Shown piece by piece: positions 12,290 to 26,322 of a stretch of 64,000 nt of DNA. The notes below the pieces were generated by a model, which was given only the letters and a program-made list of their open reading frames with translations, did no database searches and was not told where the DNA came from. This DNA comes from Plectrocnemia conspersa (lineage: Eukaryota > Arthropoda > Insecta > Trichoptera > Polycentropodidae): positions 2,046,001-2,110,000 of the forward strand of contig VTFK01000006.1 in NCBI GenBank assembly GCA_009617715.1, read 5' to 3'. Within the stretch, counting starts at the first letter, position 1. The number at the start of each line of letters is the position of its first letter. Both the position numbers and the translations under genes were made by a program.

Positions 12290-14219
12290 TTAATGTGTTG
12301 CCCTACGCCGCCGTCACGTTAGTGCTACCAAAGGACCGCCTAGTTTTAGCCATAGTAAACAAATTGACCTCCAACATAATTTTTGATGTATTAGTAAATA
12401 CAATAATATCATACGTTCGAAAAATATGGTATTTATTAAAGCTCACTTAAATGCTCACTGTTCTGCTTAATTACATTAAAAATATATGAGTTTTTAAGAA
12501 ACGACGTATATTATATTAGCAGAATTTTATCTGCTCCTGTTTTTGTTCATATTTTTGCTGCGCAGCTATATAAATCTTCATAGTTTCTTTAAAAGTAGTG
12601 TTTATGTTGAAATTTCGTGTTGCATGAAAAATTAAACATATGCAGTTTTATAATAATGACACTTGAGTAATATTTTTTTTATTTATTTGGCTAATTTAAT
12701 TTAAGTAAAATTGTAATTTATGATTGAAAAAATTGCTGCGTGGTCAAACACTTTCTCATTTACAGTTCATTTTAATTAAATGAATATATCTTGGCATTTT
12801 CTTTATATGTGTTAACTAAATTCGCAGTCAATAATAGTAAAAAGGTGTATAATGCCTATATGTATATAATAAAGGTGTATAATTGTCGTGAGGAATAGTT
12901 GATAAATTATGTATGTACATATATCTAAACTATAATACTATCAATTAATTCGATTGATATTATTATCACTCACTGTCAAATCAATTTGTAAACACAATGG
13001 CCAGTTATGGAGAGAAATTTATCAGGTGGATTTCAGAGAAAGCGTTTTCCTGCATTTTCTATTGTGGCCTTTATCTTTGCATTCTATAGAGTATGCAGTG
13101 GATAGAAATCTGTTTTTAATGGATTCGAATGTGCAAAAATAGTATTTTTATCGAACATCACAGGTTTTTATTAATGAATAGATTATATCGAAAAGTTACA
13201 TAACCTGATTTGTTGACCTTGCTTCGGGTCATTTATGGGATCAACGAACATCGTATGAATGGTTTTAAATTTAGAAAAACGTTAAATTAAAATATAGGCA
13301 ATTTATGAAATTATACAGAGTGATCCAAACGTAGCTTTACTATTTTAAAAATAATACATTTTTATCTTTATATTTTTAATTGAGCTTGTTTAGGTATTTG
13401 CGGTTGTATATAATTTTCCTTGCTTTAAGATAGACTAATCGTTTCTTAAATAACAGTTAATATAATAAAGTTCATTGATCACTTCTTCCTGTTTTAAATC
13501 CATGACAGGATTTTGCTTATTCATTTAAGTTGTCGATGAATTTCAGCAGCAGTTTCTTCTTTCGTGGAAAAGTATCATCAGATTTTTTAAATAAATGTAC
13601 AATAATATTGACCTTGCTCCATTGCAGAGATAATTTTATGGCATAATTACAGCCTACATATACAATAGGTTTAGTTTTAGTTCATTTAGAGCCATTCATC
13701 AGCACAATACCAAACTGCCTATTGTTTCATTGTTTTTTACAGCGCAAATATTCTCCGGAAATATTTGCATCTACCGAATTTTGTCTTCAAATTTTCCTCG
13801 TATAAAAGTCTTTTTATTATTCAGTTATTCCTAAATTTTGGCTGATTTCTCGGTCAAAGTTGTCCGAACACATTATTCACATTAGAATGCGCCGATAACG
13901 TAAGTCGAGTGTCTTTCGCGCAAGTCGGAAACCGGTCGATTATGTGAAATTTCGCACGACACCGTAATTCGCGGCGCTGCGTAGCGAAACTAGTCTGTAA
14001 CTTTGCGACAATGATGTTTATAATATCAGGTTTTATGAGAAAATGCTACATTAAGAAGCGGTTTTTAGACGATTTCATTTCCACGATATTATGTGCAGAA
14101 GGGCATATGCACTCTCGTGGGGTCAAGAGTGAAAATGAAATCGAAGTTTCGACACCCTCTAGTTCTTGAAATACCATGTTCATGACACGCGCTACCGCAT
14201 ATTAAAGTTGTCTAATTTA

Positions 14220-15184
14220 ATGCCTGCACTACACTCTCTGGAAGTTGGCCAAGGTTAGCCAAGGACGGAGAATATAGTGGGTTACTTCGGTTGAGTTCGG
14301 TTCTGCCCGCACAGGAGGTAAAGTGGGGGTAATTCAGTCGACTTGGCCAGCTTTGGGCGCTTCCGAACATTGTCAGCAAACGGACCGAAGTCAAAAGAAC
14401 CGAAGTCGAAGCTGCTCTTTCGAGCGCGAGCGATGAGATACTTCCTCTTTCGCTCTCTCGCATGTTAAGTGACGACAGTGAGAGAGATAATTATATGGTT
14501 TTTTGCAACACGTATGTCGAGCGCTGAATCATAGTCACGTGGTCAATACCACATGCTTATCGGGGACTTCAACAGACTCTTACTGACATCTTTGAATATT
14601 TTAGGGCATCAAAAGGGATTAATTATATTTTTGATAGTATATTCTTCTAATAGATATCGTTATTATATATTTTTCATATAAAATTAAATAATTCAAAAAT
14701 AACTAGTGGTACTTGATTTTGTTAAAAAAAATCGTTTCGAAAATCCTTATGTATTTTCCTAGATCGCTTTATATAAATGTCACACCGTAACGAATTTTTA
14801 TTTAGAATCGATGCGACAAATTCTAGAATATTCACAGATGTAGTGTTCGTATTTTGAAGTATCATTTTTATGCCTTATGGCATTTTGCATAAATTGAATA
14901 TTTACGACCGAAAAATTTTCACTGATATTGTATTAGTGAGTGCCAACACAAACTTTTATAATTATCTGTAGCGTAATTTTAATAATATGACAATTTAAAA
15001 ATTGCGATTATTTGGCACATTTTTCGATCGCGCGCAAATATGTCGACTGTACGTGACAGAAGCCGCCGTCCGGACGGCATATGAAAATTGCGACAGTGTG
15101 GTCTATTACTCGAAGTCGTAGATATCGGCCGACTTCAGTTGTAACTTCGGTTCGGACAACTTCCAGAGAGTGTAGTACAGGCAT
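14220..15184 (+). mobile_element. 965-bp TIR element, copy 1 of an inverted pair
   Basis: Both ends carry the same 31-bp sequence in inverted orientation (left begins ATGCCTGCACTACACTCTCT; the right end is its near-perfect complement, about 29 of 31 matching). The interior has no transposase. It contains GC-richer ends and an AT-rich core. A second copy lies in opposite orientation at 17031-18017. The reading frames inside (for example 14212-14463 minus) are shadows of the repeat. No clear target duplication was found, and the superfamily is not assigned. Confidence 0.75.
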
Positions 15185-17030
15185 AATAGATAAAATAAGC
15201 CGCACCGTGTACAATACGGTTCAAAACGAAATTTACGTTTCGACACCCTAATACTGGGGCATTTTCACAATTCAATTCCATGTATATGTATGTTTGTTAT
15301 CGCTATGAATTTATGATACGCTCGATCGTACACATTTGGCAACAAAGACCTGATATTATTGAGTAAATGACGTGAGAAAAAAAATCGCCCGAGGAAGTAT
15401 TACGTATTCTTAATTCGCGTCGGTTATCTTTTATGAATGGAGTTAATGTTATGTAATGCTGAGTGGCCGAATATTTAACTGGAACATTCAAATAAATTAT
15501 ATTTGTTTTGAGATATATATTTTTACAAAGCTTATACTTAAATATTAAATAAATATTTATAAAGAATGCATAAAATATAGTCGGAGAGCTATGCAAATGA
15601 TTTTGAAGGTAATTTTTTTTTCAATATTTAAACAAACGATTCTGGTTTTGAAGGTGAATTTGATAAAATTGTAATTTGATATTATAGTTAAAAGGTCATT
15701 TCTGAAGATTTTTCCAATTTAGAATATCTAAAAATGTATTTTCTTGCAGGGGTACCACTTTATTATACAAACGTAAATATGTACAATATGTTTATTTAAA
15801 AAAAAATAATAATCTTAAAATAGATGTGATTTTATAGAGATTTTTTAGATTTTTCTTTGAAACATATAATACAACAATGAAAATTATATGTACTTTATAA
15901 AATATATTACTACCGAACTGACATAAACATGTTTATCCACAATAGCGTACAAATTGTTTAACGTTTTAGGTGACAATATAAAGTTTAACTTATGAAATGG
16001 TTAAAAATATATAGTATTTCTTATTAAAAAAAATACAAACTTATTACGCTCAAAAGTACGTAAACAAATCTACTAGAAGGTTAAGGTCAACGGGTATTTT
16101 AACATTTGATTAACGAGAGTCCATTTTTCAATGCATTAATCTAACCGACTGTTATGATGAAAATGTTATAAATGCATTAAATCGACTTGTTCAGTGGCTA
16201 TTCACCGTAATCGTAATCGTAAACATTGTGTGTAGAATCAATAAGATATTTGTATGCATAAATATGGACAGAGCAAATCAAAGTTTACACCATTTTTTTA
16301 ATAACTTTATAGTTGTAACTTTATATATGTCCAAAAAAAGTTATTTTAAAACCTGTTAAATAAAAAAATCATTTGACAGCGTTTTGTTATGTGACTGGTG
16401 TAATTAATTCCATGAGACTATATTGGATTTATCTAGAAACAGCTAGATAATAATTTTGAAGCATTTTATTTTGGTATTAACATATACTATTTTTAGAACA
16501 CTCTTTTTTTTTATAACATATTTTCAACGTAAAATTAAGATCGAGTTTCTTGATGTCTAAAAACATATTCAGATAAAAATGAATAACACTTTATATTTTG
16601 CACCTTTCTTTGCATAAAAACAGTTAAATGCGGTTTTTTCCTTGAATAGTTATTCATACATTCTCGGTTGCGGAAACCTAAATATTTTCTTTGAAGCGAA
16701 ATACTGCCTTTGAATCTCAAAATCTCTGCAGTCAAAAAAGGACAATGTTAGAATTTTTTGACTAATTGCTTTAATTATAGGTCTCGATTGATTTCATGCG
16801 GTAATTTTATGCTTATTTGTTATTACACACTGTGCACCGGTGTAAAAAGGACACTTATCACAGCAAAATAATTCCAATGCGATTCATGTGTATTTGTGGT
16901 TTATTTTTCTGTTAATTTTTTTTATCACGGCCCGTTTCTTGTCTGCGAGCGGCATTTTTTAATGACGCGCTGCATTGTTTAGCGGTACATTCGCTGTAGA
17001 GCTATTTTTGATAACTGTGAATGCGTCACA

Positions 17031-18017
17031 AATTTCATATGCTGTCCGGACAGCGGGCGTGAATGATGTCCGCACGGCGGCTGCTGTCATGTACAGCTGG
17101 CATATTTGTGCGCGATCGAAAAATGTGCCAAATAATCGCAATTTTTAAATTATCATATTATTAAAATTACACTACTGATAATTATTAAAGTTTGTGTGGG
17201 CACTCACCAATACAATATCAGTTAAAACTTTTCGGTCGTAAATATTCAATTTACGCAAAATCTTTGTCGGCTTTTGCAAAATGCCATAAGGCATAAAAAT
17301 GATACTTCAGAATACGAACATCACATCTGTGACTATCCTAGAATTTGTTGCCATCGATTCTAAATAAGAATTCGTTATGGTGTGACATTTATATAAACCG
17401 ATCTGGGAAAATACATAAGATTTATCTTAACAAAATAAAGTCCCACAAAATATTTTTTAATTATTTAATTTTATATTAAAAAAATATAATAACGATATCT
17501 GTTAGAAGAATATACTATCAAAAATATAATTAATCCCTTTTGGTGCCCTAAAATATTCAAAGATGTCAGTAAGAGTATGTTAAATTTCCTGATAAGCATA
17601 TGGTATTATAACTTGACCACGTGACTACGATGTAGTGCTCGACATACGTGTTGACCATAAGACGCTTACGCGCATACTGTAATTGAACTGAGTTACTCGT
17701 TCTATCTCAGTTTGCGAAAAACCATATCATTATCTTTCTCACTGTCGTGACTTAACACGCGAGAGCGCGAAAGGGGAAGTATCTCACCGCTCGCGCTCGA
17801 AAGAGCAGCTTCAACTTCGGTTTCTTTGACTTCTGTCCGTTTGCCGACAATGTTCGGAAGCGCTCGAAGCTGGCCAAGTCGACTGAATTACCCCCACTTT
17901 ACCTCATATTCTCGGTAACCTCGGACAACTTCCGAGAAATTTTAGAGCGGGCAGGACCGAAGTAACCCACTATATTCTCCGTCCTTGGCCAACTTTCAGA
18001 GAGTGTAGTGTAGGCAT
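17031..18017 (-). mobile_element. Inverted second copy of the 965-bp TIR element
   Basis: Reverse-oriented homologue of 14220-15184. For example, 17100-17160 is the near-exact complement of 14975-15040, and the end at 17985-18017 (ending GTAGTGTAGGCAT) is the complement of the left terminus of copy 1. At its left end, homology stops near CATATG at about 17031-17041 and the terminal repeat is missing or replaced, so this copy is truncated or rearranged. The two copies are separated by about 1.85 kb of unremarkable AT-rich DNA. Confidence 0.7.
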
Positions 18018-18477
18018 CAAAATAATTATAAAGTTAATATTGTTTCCGGGTGGCATTTATATCACATTTTTATGTATATTAAAAAAAACTGTTTCTAAAA
18101 ATTCATCGCTAATAATTTACGGTTGAAAGAAAACTAAAAAAAGCTAAATGTGCTTATTTTATTACAAAACTATTTCGGCCTTCATGTCTCGCAGTGGGAG
18201 CTGCCGGTTTCCCATACCAATAGCCGGGCAGGTGTGGAATCTCTCGTACACTTTACATCCATTAATTAAAGAAATACGAAAAGAATATTCCTGAATCGCT
18301 TTTTATATCACTTTAACGCTCGAATGGAACTTTTTTTAATTTTATGTGGTTCAAAAGTGAACTTATTTATATATATTTTTTACCAGAACTATTTTTAAAA
18401 TCTATAAATTGCATTAATAATGTGATTATTAAAAATTAATTAAAATATATTTTAATGGTAGTGTTTAATTTAATAAA

Positions 18478-18681
18478 TTAATTTTTACCATACCGTCGAC
18501 AAGTACTTCTGTAGAAAGATCATTTTCTACAATGAAAAGAATAAATACATTCACTAGAAATAGTCAAAGTGAGACTAGATTGTCAGCTCGTGCATTAATA
18601 TCAATTGAACAAATACTTTTAGACAAATTAATGAAAGACAGTATATTATATTATGCGGTTATTGATGACATTTGTAAGTAG
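18478..18681 (+). pseudogene. hAT transposase C-terminal dimerisation domain remnant
   Basis: The plus frame reads TSTSVERSFSTMKRINTFTR followed by NSQSETRLSARALISIEQ and ends DDICK-stop at 18679-18681. This is the hATC dimerisation motif, with the classic ERSFS-K-IK-RN-S--RL-ALI-I pattern of hAT transposases, including domesticated ZMYM/ZBED-like relatives. There is an AATAAA shortly after the stop. No upstream catalytic region or zinc finger is readable and a stop lies just upstream, so this is the 3' stub of a dead hAT element inside the ZIP intron. Confidence 0.8.
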
Positions 18682-21429
18682 CGTCGAAAAATAAATACAT
18701 AATATGTTTATCAAATAAATTTTTATTTCAACAATTCTCTACAAAATGAGAAAATTAATACAATTTATTTTGTTGCATTACTAAATTTGCCTGTCTTTGA
18801 TTCTAGACGTCACATTCGATTAAAATCTGAATTACTCGCTTTCTCTAATCGTTTCAAAGAAATAATAAATGAAACTCTTGGGCATCAATAGTCATTTTGC
18901 ATGCATTGAGTTAACGCAAAAATGTGTGCCAAACAATCCAATAACCACAAAGCGTTCCGAGAACGAAACTTTCCGAACTCCTTGTTGGCACAAGCGATTA
19001 CTCATCCAATCCAGGATCTTGGAATGTCAGTGGTCCGAGAAGTTCTTCTCGGAATCACTTTTGTGGTATGCGTTGACCCCGGTTGGACAAACTCTTCTAC
19101 ACAGTCGCTCTCTTTATATTTACGTCGAAATTGATGAAGATTTTATGGACGCCTTTCTCTAATCTATCGTATCTGGGCGATCAGGATGTTAATATTCAGA
19201 TTATAATTGAGGGTTTTCAAGATTTCTCTTGTAAATTAATGAGGAAATTAATTCATGACTAATTTATAAAAGTTCATCTGTGACTGGGCAAGTATTGTAG
19301 AAGAAGAAATGTATGAATCAATCAAAATACATATGTGTACCGTAACATATTTGCGGGTTTTTACGTTCCACAAGTTTAGTGCTATGTCTAACAAACAACC
19401 CACACACAATACTGTATAATTCAACTAGGTATACAACGTGGCAAGAACAAAAAGTGATGTTATTTTCATCATTGTAATTCAAATGCGATGCTAAATATAT
19501 GTATTATATGTACATTAGCAACAAGGCTATATATTTCGTTAGGGAGCACATTTCATTTAAAGTAAGGTATACGACAAATCATTACAAGCAAAAAATAAAA
19601 CAATGGCCTAGCACTATAATTTTATAACAAAAAATAGATTGTACCAAATTATCGTCGTGCGATCATGCGAAATTGTACATACGAGGTAAATTTTACTTCG
19701 GATCTCAATTAAGTTAAACCATTAAGATTTCATTTCAATTTCATTTATATTTTTAACTGTTGCGTGCACAACCTAATAACGGTTATAAAAATGTATATTT
19801 AACTTGAGAGAGAAAAAATACGCTTTCTGTTACATACATGAAATATGTATATGCGTATATGTAAATTTAGTTACATGTATCCAATTACATAATGTGCAAT
19901 ATAATATTCAAATCAATCTTGATTAGATGTTAAGATATTAATAATAATATTACAGCAAAAAAAAAACTGAAAAAAAGCATCACTAGAAAGTTGATGGTAT
20001 TTATAAATATTAATTGTGATTTATTTATTAATAGTATATCTCTTATTTAATTTATTTTGTTATTAATATAAATAACATGTTATATCAACATTTAAGAAAA
20101 AAAAAATTGTGAAAGATTTCGTAAATGAAAATATTTTTTTATATTATATAATTTTATTAGAAAAACATTATATATAATATACAATTATGGCTATAATAAT
20201 GCGGTTTTAGTTATCGTTTTATGACTTACTGTTATTTATTGGTATATTTATAATATATACTTTCCTCTCAATTTACTTTGGGTTGACGTATTTTTTTAAA
20301 TCTATGATATATAAAATGAGATGATAAAAATATTAGCTGCTGAAATTTCATGACCATGGCAGGAGTATTACTGCCGAAATATCGAACAATAAGTTCTCAT
20401 CGCTAGAATCTAGAAATTAAAAATATATGAGGAATTTGATGTAACATGTTTTTTTAATATTGGTCTAATATTTCACTTAAATGTAATATTATGCTTCAAT
20501 ATTAACTGAAACATTCTATGTAGCTAAAAAATATATCTGATTTTTTTTAAAGCTTCATATGCAGTCATACGAATATTTTTTATGCCACGTTTATTTATGA
20601 TTTTTTGTGAAACAATGTGTGATTATACTATTTTAAAGCAGTTAATGAATTGATTGCTGTTTGTTGACATTTATACAACAGTTGTTTTTACTTGTATTAA
20701 GCACTTATTAAAAAAAATATTGCTTCAACTTTGACCAATACAAATATTTCTCATTTATCACATTTATCTCCAGTTATATTTTTTGTAAAATAATGTACGA
20801 TTATGTTATTTTAAATGTAGTCAATGTATTGCTTTCTAAATGCAACTTTGCGTGCTGTTTTTCAGCTTTCCTGTGTGTTTTAAGGCTTTCACTATAACGA
20901 AAACACAAAGTTTGATAACCAGAAGTGATAAATATCGCCTAGTTTTATACGTTAATTAAACTGTTTTACTGTTATAATTGATTTGCTACGAAACTTTGAT
21001 ATTAGACGCTTTATATAAAATATAAATATTGAATAAATAACAAAGAAGCGTTTAAAAATATTGTCGGGATCATCCATAATCGTTTCGGTGAAATTATTTA
21101 TGCAAGACCTAAAAAAGTTATAAAAATTCAGAATGAAATCCAGAAAGATTATAAAAAGGCAGAATTGCCGAAATCCAACGCTGCAATACTTTTATCAGTA
21201 CTTTCATTTGGCACAACACTTCAACAGTCACTTCATTCCCAACTTGGACTATATAAAAGTTTAGCCTGAACTCGCTTTCAACTAGAGCATACAGCAAATC
21301 CCCAAAATTTCTAGAAAATTAGAGCATTCGGTACACTCAAGTAGTCACTCTTCAAAGGTTGAACCAAATCTTCGATACAACTTGACTGTACGACAATTTA
21401 AAAAAATAGTTTCGCTACTGAATGACACC
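18682..21429 (+). other. ZIP intron 2, middle: no supported gene
   Basis: AT-rich intronic DNA. A 97-codon frame (18869-19162) overlaps another frame and has no recognisable domain. It could be residual mobile-element sequence but is not called as a gene. Nothing else is supported. Confidence 0.4.
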
Positions 21430-21691
21430 CAGTGGCGTAGCTAGGGTATGTGCCACCCAGGGCGATCCTTAAAATTGCCGCTCCCACCCCATACATTTTT
21501 TGCAAGGTCAAAAAATCAGCATTTCTTAAAATAATAAATTGATTAATATTAAGCTCTTGTTATTCGTTGATTTATATATGTTTTAGTGCATTTAAGAACC
21601 ACACTAGACGATCCCATCACGAATATGCCGCCCCCAAGTAAGTGCCGCCCGGGGCGGCCCTCCCCCTCCGCCCCCCATAGCTACGCCACTG
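21430..21691. mobile_element. hAT-type MITE with perfect 8-bp target duplication
   Basis: A 262-bp element with inverted ends CAGTGGCGTAGCTA (left) and TAGCTACGCCACTG (right). It is flanked by a perfect 8-bp direct repeat ATGACACC (21422-21429 and 21692-21699). An 8-bp duplication with CAGTGGCG ends is the hAT-superfamily pattern. Both subterminal regions are rich in CCGCCC/GGGGCGG-like words and the centre is AT-rich and non-coding. Confidence 0.88.
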
Positions 21692-23003
21692 ATGACACCT
21701 AATCTAACTACGCAGAAAAATTTCATACGAGGGCAAAAAATCGTACTTTTTCTAGCATTTGTATTAGCTTTTTCCTCAAAGTTAACGTCTGATCAATGAC
21801 ACGGGCAACCTCAATAGAATATATGGCTGACAAGAATGACAAAGCCATGGCGAATGTTTGGTTTCAACATGGGTATTCAACGACCTGTAAAAATGTGAAA
21901 GGGAAGACCTTGTGAGATCGAAGAGAGTCGGTTACTTCAGACTTGTGCCTTATTCTCTTTATAATAATTTAAATAAAATATTTCCTTATACGTTCAGACA
22001 TATATTTGTAGAAAGGATTTTGACTGAGATTATTTTTTATATAACTTTTATAAAAAAAAGTGTTATTTACTTCATTGTTGGATATTTTTTAATGATTTAA
22101 CCTCGGAGTGAGAATCCAGTCACATGACCTTGTTTAATAAAATAATACACAAAAAGGGCGTACGCCATTGCGGATGCAATAAATATTCGTTGATGCATCG
22201 TTTGTGTTAAGATTAAGACGAGAAGATATGTGATTATAATTCATTGAGAATTATTATGTTTTTGGTTCGATGTGCTCATGCCATGTATTGGATTTAGAAA
22301 TGCTATCATGTTATATCCTTTTTCTATACAATATCTCTCTATTTTTTATTTTCACAGCATTTATTTCATGAAGTTGTTAAAGAGCGCTTGTTTTCTCAAA
22401 CGAGCTTTGTCTCATAATTTATAATTCCACACCATATATTATGTGGTGTAATGAATAACATTAGTCCTCACCAGATTTAGCTATTCAAATACGCCTTTGG
22501 ATTTTCGCTTTGTGTTGACTTAGATCATGACCTAGATCAGGAGTTACAAACTTTTAGTCTGAAAGAACCAAATATAAGTAGCACAACGATGGAGAAGTTT
22601 ATTACTATTTATAGAATTACATTTTTTTTCGAACGAGAATTTTTTACCATCGAAAACATGGTGTATACATTTTATTGTAATTTACGATTTAGCATATTTA
22701 ATTGTGATGTTTTTTCCATGTAAAAATATGATGGTTTTTCCAGTAAAAACTTTTCAGTCGAGAAACCTTTAATTCCATTAAGAAGCAAAACGTTTTAAAA
22801 CTTAAATTTTTTTTGTATGATAAGTATTTTTCGTATATGTTGTGATAAAATTGTTCGAATGGAATGTTATAATATGTTAGTTGTATTTTATTTTATTGCA
22901 AGCAGCGGATCCCTACACTAAATTAATAAAATCGTTCATGCATTTTCACTAAATAAGTTCAAGAGGGTGGTTATATATTTACATACATAAATACAAACAA
23001 AGA

Positions 23004-24153
23004 CTCTAGTTGTTTTAAGAATGTATTACTAGCCATGTATGGTTTTACCTAGCCAATTATTTTTTTTTCTATATAGTTATATTCATGATATCTATCGAGA
23101 TTGACTCTTGGACGAATTATTTCATTCCAAAGCGATACATTATTATATTAACTAGATTATAGACCAAAATGAGTAAGCAATTAAAAAAATTCATATAGAT
23201 GGCTTAGGAGTGTAAATTTTCTAACTTCACTTTTGAGTGAAAATTACTTAACAATGTCATATTATGTCGAATTATACATGCTCAAAAAAATTATCTCCAA
23301 TTAAACACCAAAATTTCATATCAAGAAAATTGAGATATTGTTTTATTTTCCTATTTTCAAGTTATCTATTTAGTTGTCTGTTTCTTCTGTAAAGTTGTCA
23401 AATATAAAGTAAGCAATTTTACACTTTAATCCATCGATATATGTGTGTTGTTAACTAAAATTTATTTATAACTATTCTAGCAAAATATTATCCAAAAAAA
23501 TACTAGAAAGAAAAACGATAATAAATACTCAATTTAATTTCAGAAAAATGCTATATAATTATTAAATTAGATCTGCTGATGATTAACACATCCCTCAAGC
23601 ATTTTCTGTAAAGTTTAGTACAAATTCTTTAAAATATATTGCATTTAAAATATTTAATGATTTACTTTATTTATTTAACTAGAAATAAATGCAAAGAAAT
23701 ATTTTCTTAATAAATTCATGTAACTTTAATCGAATAAAATCATATCATTATATAATTGTTATTTTAGTTTTCCTTATACTATGCTTCTTTTTTTTTTGTT
23801 GTTTTTTAAAATTTAGTAATATAATATATATTTTAAATGTATTTATTATATTTTTCTAAATGTTTTTTTTACACTTTGCCTTTTTTCATTTTTTCACGAA
23901 ATATTAATCGACATACCACTGAATAATCATGCTAATTCATAAGTTTGACATTGTCATTATTGCAATATTTACATACATACTAAACATTTTGGTTGTTTTA
24001 AGAATATATTACTAATTGCACATTTTTGTGCACCTTGACATTTTTAATTTTTTGCTTGCGCATTTGTAATGTGCTTTTATAATCAATTTGATTATATGGA
24101 ACGACTGACTAGCAAAATAAATTATTAAGCAATGCATTCTTAGAATAATTAGA
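23004..24153. mobile_element. Candidate 1.15-kb TIR element (AAGAATGTATTACT family)
   Basis: The left end CTCTAGTTGTTTTAAGAATG at 23004 has an imperfect inverted partner ending at 24153 (reverse complement CTCTAATTATTCTAAGAATG), about 21 of 26 bases alike. The interior is very AT-rich and non-coding. A further same-orientation copy of the end sequence lies near 23990-24020. Related ends occur at 33465, 34490, 37557 and 37790. Boundaries are approximate and no target duplication was identified. Confidence 0.5.
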
Positions 24154-25199
24154 GTACTTATATAGCAAAAAAGTTGTTTTAAAGTCTAAAGAAAACATGG
24201 TAACCAGGGATATTGCAGAACAATGATGATATACGCATGGTCAAACATATTGTCTCTGGCTCAATACAAATAACTTTTCTCTTACGAAAAGTTGTTTGTA
24301 TTGACGGTGATAATAGGTGGTTAACATATTTGAACGGATTGTACTATTAAGTCATATATCATTTCTTAACGCTGGTCTTTTATGTTACGGAGATCTCTCT
24401 TCCGTTGTGTTAAGTGCGAGGCCTTTACTTTCGTAATGTAAATGGTACTTTTGTAATGCGGGAGATTTCCCTTTTGGTTGTTCAAGTGGTCGTTATGGTG
24501 ATGAGTAAATGCTCTCTCTGCCCCCGCCCCCCAAATGACGTCTCTGATCTTAACCAGTGCTGTTTTATTAAAAAAACATAAATTAGACAGAATATAAAAT
24601 TTACATATTTAATTTAGTGTGCAACATAATAAATCAATATTTTTTTTGTTATAAAGAAAAAAGTTTGTATAATTTCTCATTGGTCGACGGAATAGATTTA
24701 TTGCTAAGAAATAAGTTGAACGTTCATAAAGAACTGATGATGAGATTTTATTTTTGACTTGATACATTTAATTAATTGTGCTATTCTTGAGCTGTTTTAT
24801 TATATATACATACATATATTTTTCCTATGTTAATAGAAAAGATTTATACCATAAAAAAATATAATTACTGTTTTCACTTAAACGAGAACATGATTTTAAA
24901 ATATGGTTTCGTAGATAAATAAAACATTTTTTCGCTGATTAATTATTTTGATATGCGAACCAGTTCCTCTTAAAAATAAAATATGCAATAAATCAGGATT
25001 TTTTTGTACATATTTTATTCATGTTTGTGCACCTGGCAAATATTAATGCATTTAATTTGCATTAACTAACTGTTCTGTGGCTTCAGATTAAAGTCTCAAA
25101 TACATTTTTTTTTGTATTTAATTTATAGTTTTCTCTTATTTAATTGATTTCATCGCGATTCTCAACATTTTAACCTACTTTTTTGATATTATAATATAT

Positions 25200-25640
25200 T
25201 AGTCATCATATTGAATTACGACGAAACTAAACACTTGTTTGTCAATTTCAATTAAAACACCTGGATGATCAAAATGGCATTTGTTTGACCCTTTTGTCTG
25301 ACCTGCAACCATCATGTAAAACACGCAGAAATTAACCAAGGTTGAAAAGAACAACTTAACTAATCAGCATATGAATATTACACATCCAGGGCGATCCATT
25401 ACCATACGCAATGATCATCAAGTTGAAAATTGCGGAATGAATCAATTAATTGAGCCATTAATTCGGTTAATCAGAGGTCAACGCGTTGAATCACACCTCG
25501 ATTAGTTGTACTGAAATTTAACTGCATAATTAATACATAACCTGAATTTACTAATTGTCAAAATTAGGCGCTTGATGAATACAAAATTGTGGGAGGTTGC
25601 GAATTATCGGTGTTATGAAATTTCTACGAGGAAGTGTCTC
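25200..25640. other. Intronic island with more complex sequence
   Basis: This stretch stands out from the AT-rich background by its balanced composition and many TAATTA/ATTAAT-type words. It has no repeat termini and no credible coding frame. It could be an intronic enhancer of the ZIP gene or an old repeat; conservation between related species would decide. Confidence 0.2.
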
Positions 25641-26322
25641 GTGTTAAGTAACATTATTAATCTTAAGATATGGTTTTTTTTGTAGGACAAGTTCAGAATC
25701 TTTTCGCACGACTAACCGCAGTTCATGACCTTTCTAAAAGATCCGCGTGTATAAAAACGATTATTCAAGTCACGACTATGTATCGATCGCCATGTTGCGT
25801 AATTAAAAGATTCATGTTAATGTGCAGCATATGTATTTATACATATCGAATATTACGCTTATGCAACAATTTAATGTTATTGGTTGTGTCATCATGCTTT
25901 AATGAATTTAAATGCACATTTGAAAAAATATAGCTTGACACTTTAATAACGGTGGTCTCATGCTGTGCACTCTCGTGGGTGACTTTTATCTGAAAAATCT
26001 GCATTCGAGTCTCATCTTGAATTATCTTGAAGTTTTGCAATTTCTATCGTATCTGGTAGATTAGAAATAGTAATTATTAGGTTTTTCAAGATTTTCATAA
26101 TCTCACGCATGAATAATTAAAACAAAATCAATTGATTGTAAGCTAAAATATGTCCTGACTCCTGATTAACATATTATGATTTCAGTCGTTGTTGATTGTG
26201 CTTACCCCATTGTAACGCATTAGGCTAACGCCTATCATGTCACGACAGAAGATTTACAAGTAAATTAATAAAAAGAGGCAAAAGCGAAGTGGTAGTTCTA
26301 GGGGAAGTTTCATTAGTATGTA

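Noticed and set aside
13318..13345. Mariner end sequence (GAGTGATCCAAACGTAG) as an element
   Set aside because: Only one isolated end-like match, with no partner or transposase nearby.
18869..19162. 97-codon frame as a possible gene or exon of the ZIP gene
   Set aside because: The ZIP protein is complete without it, and no family resemblance is seen.
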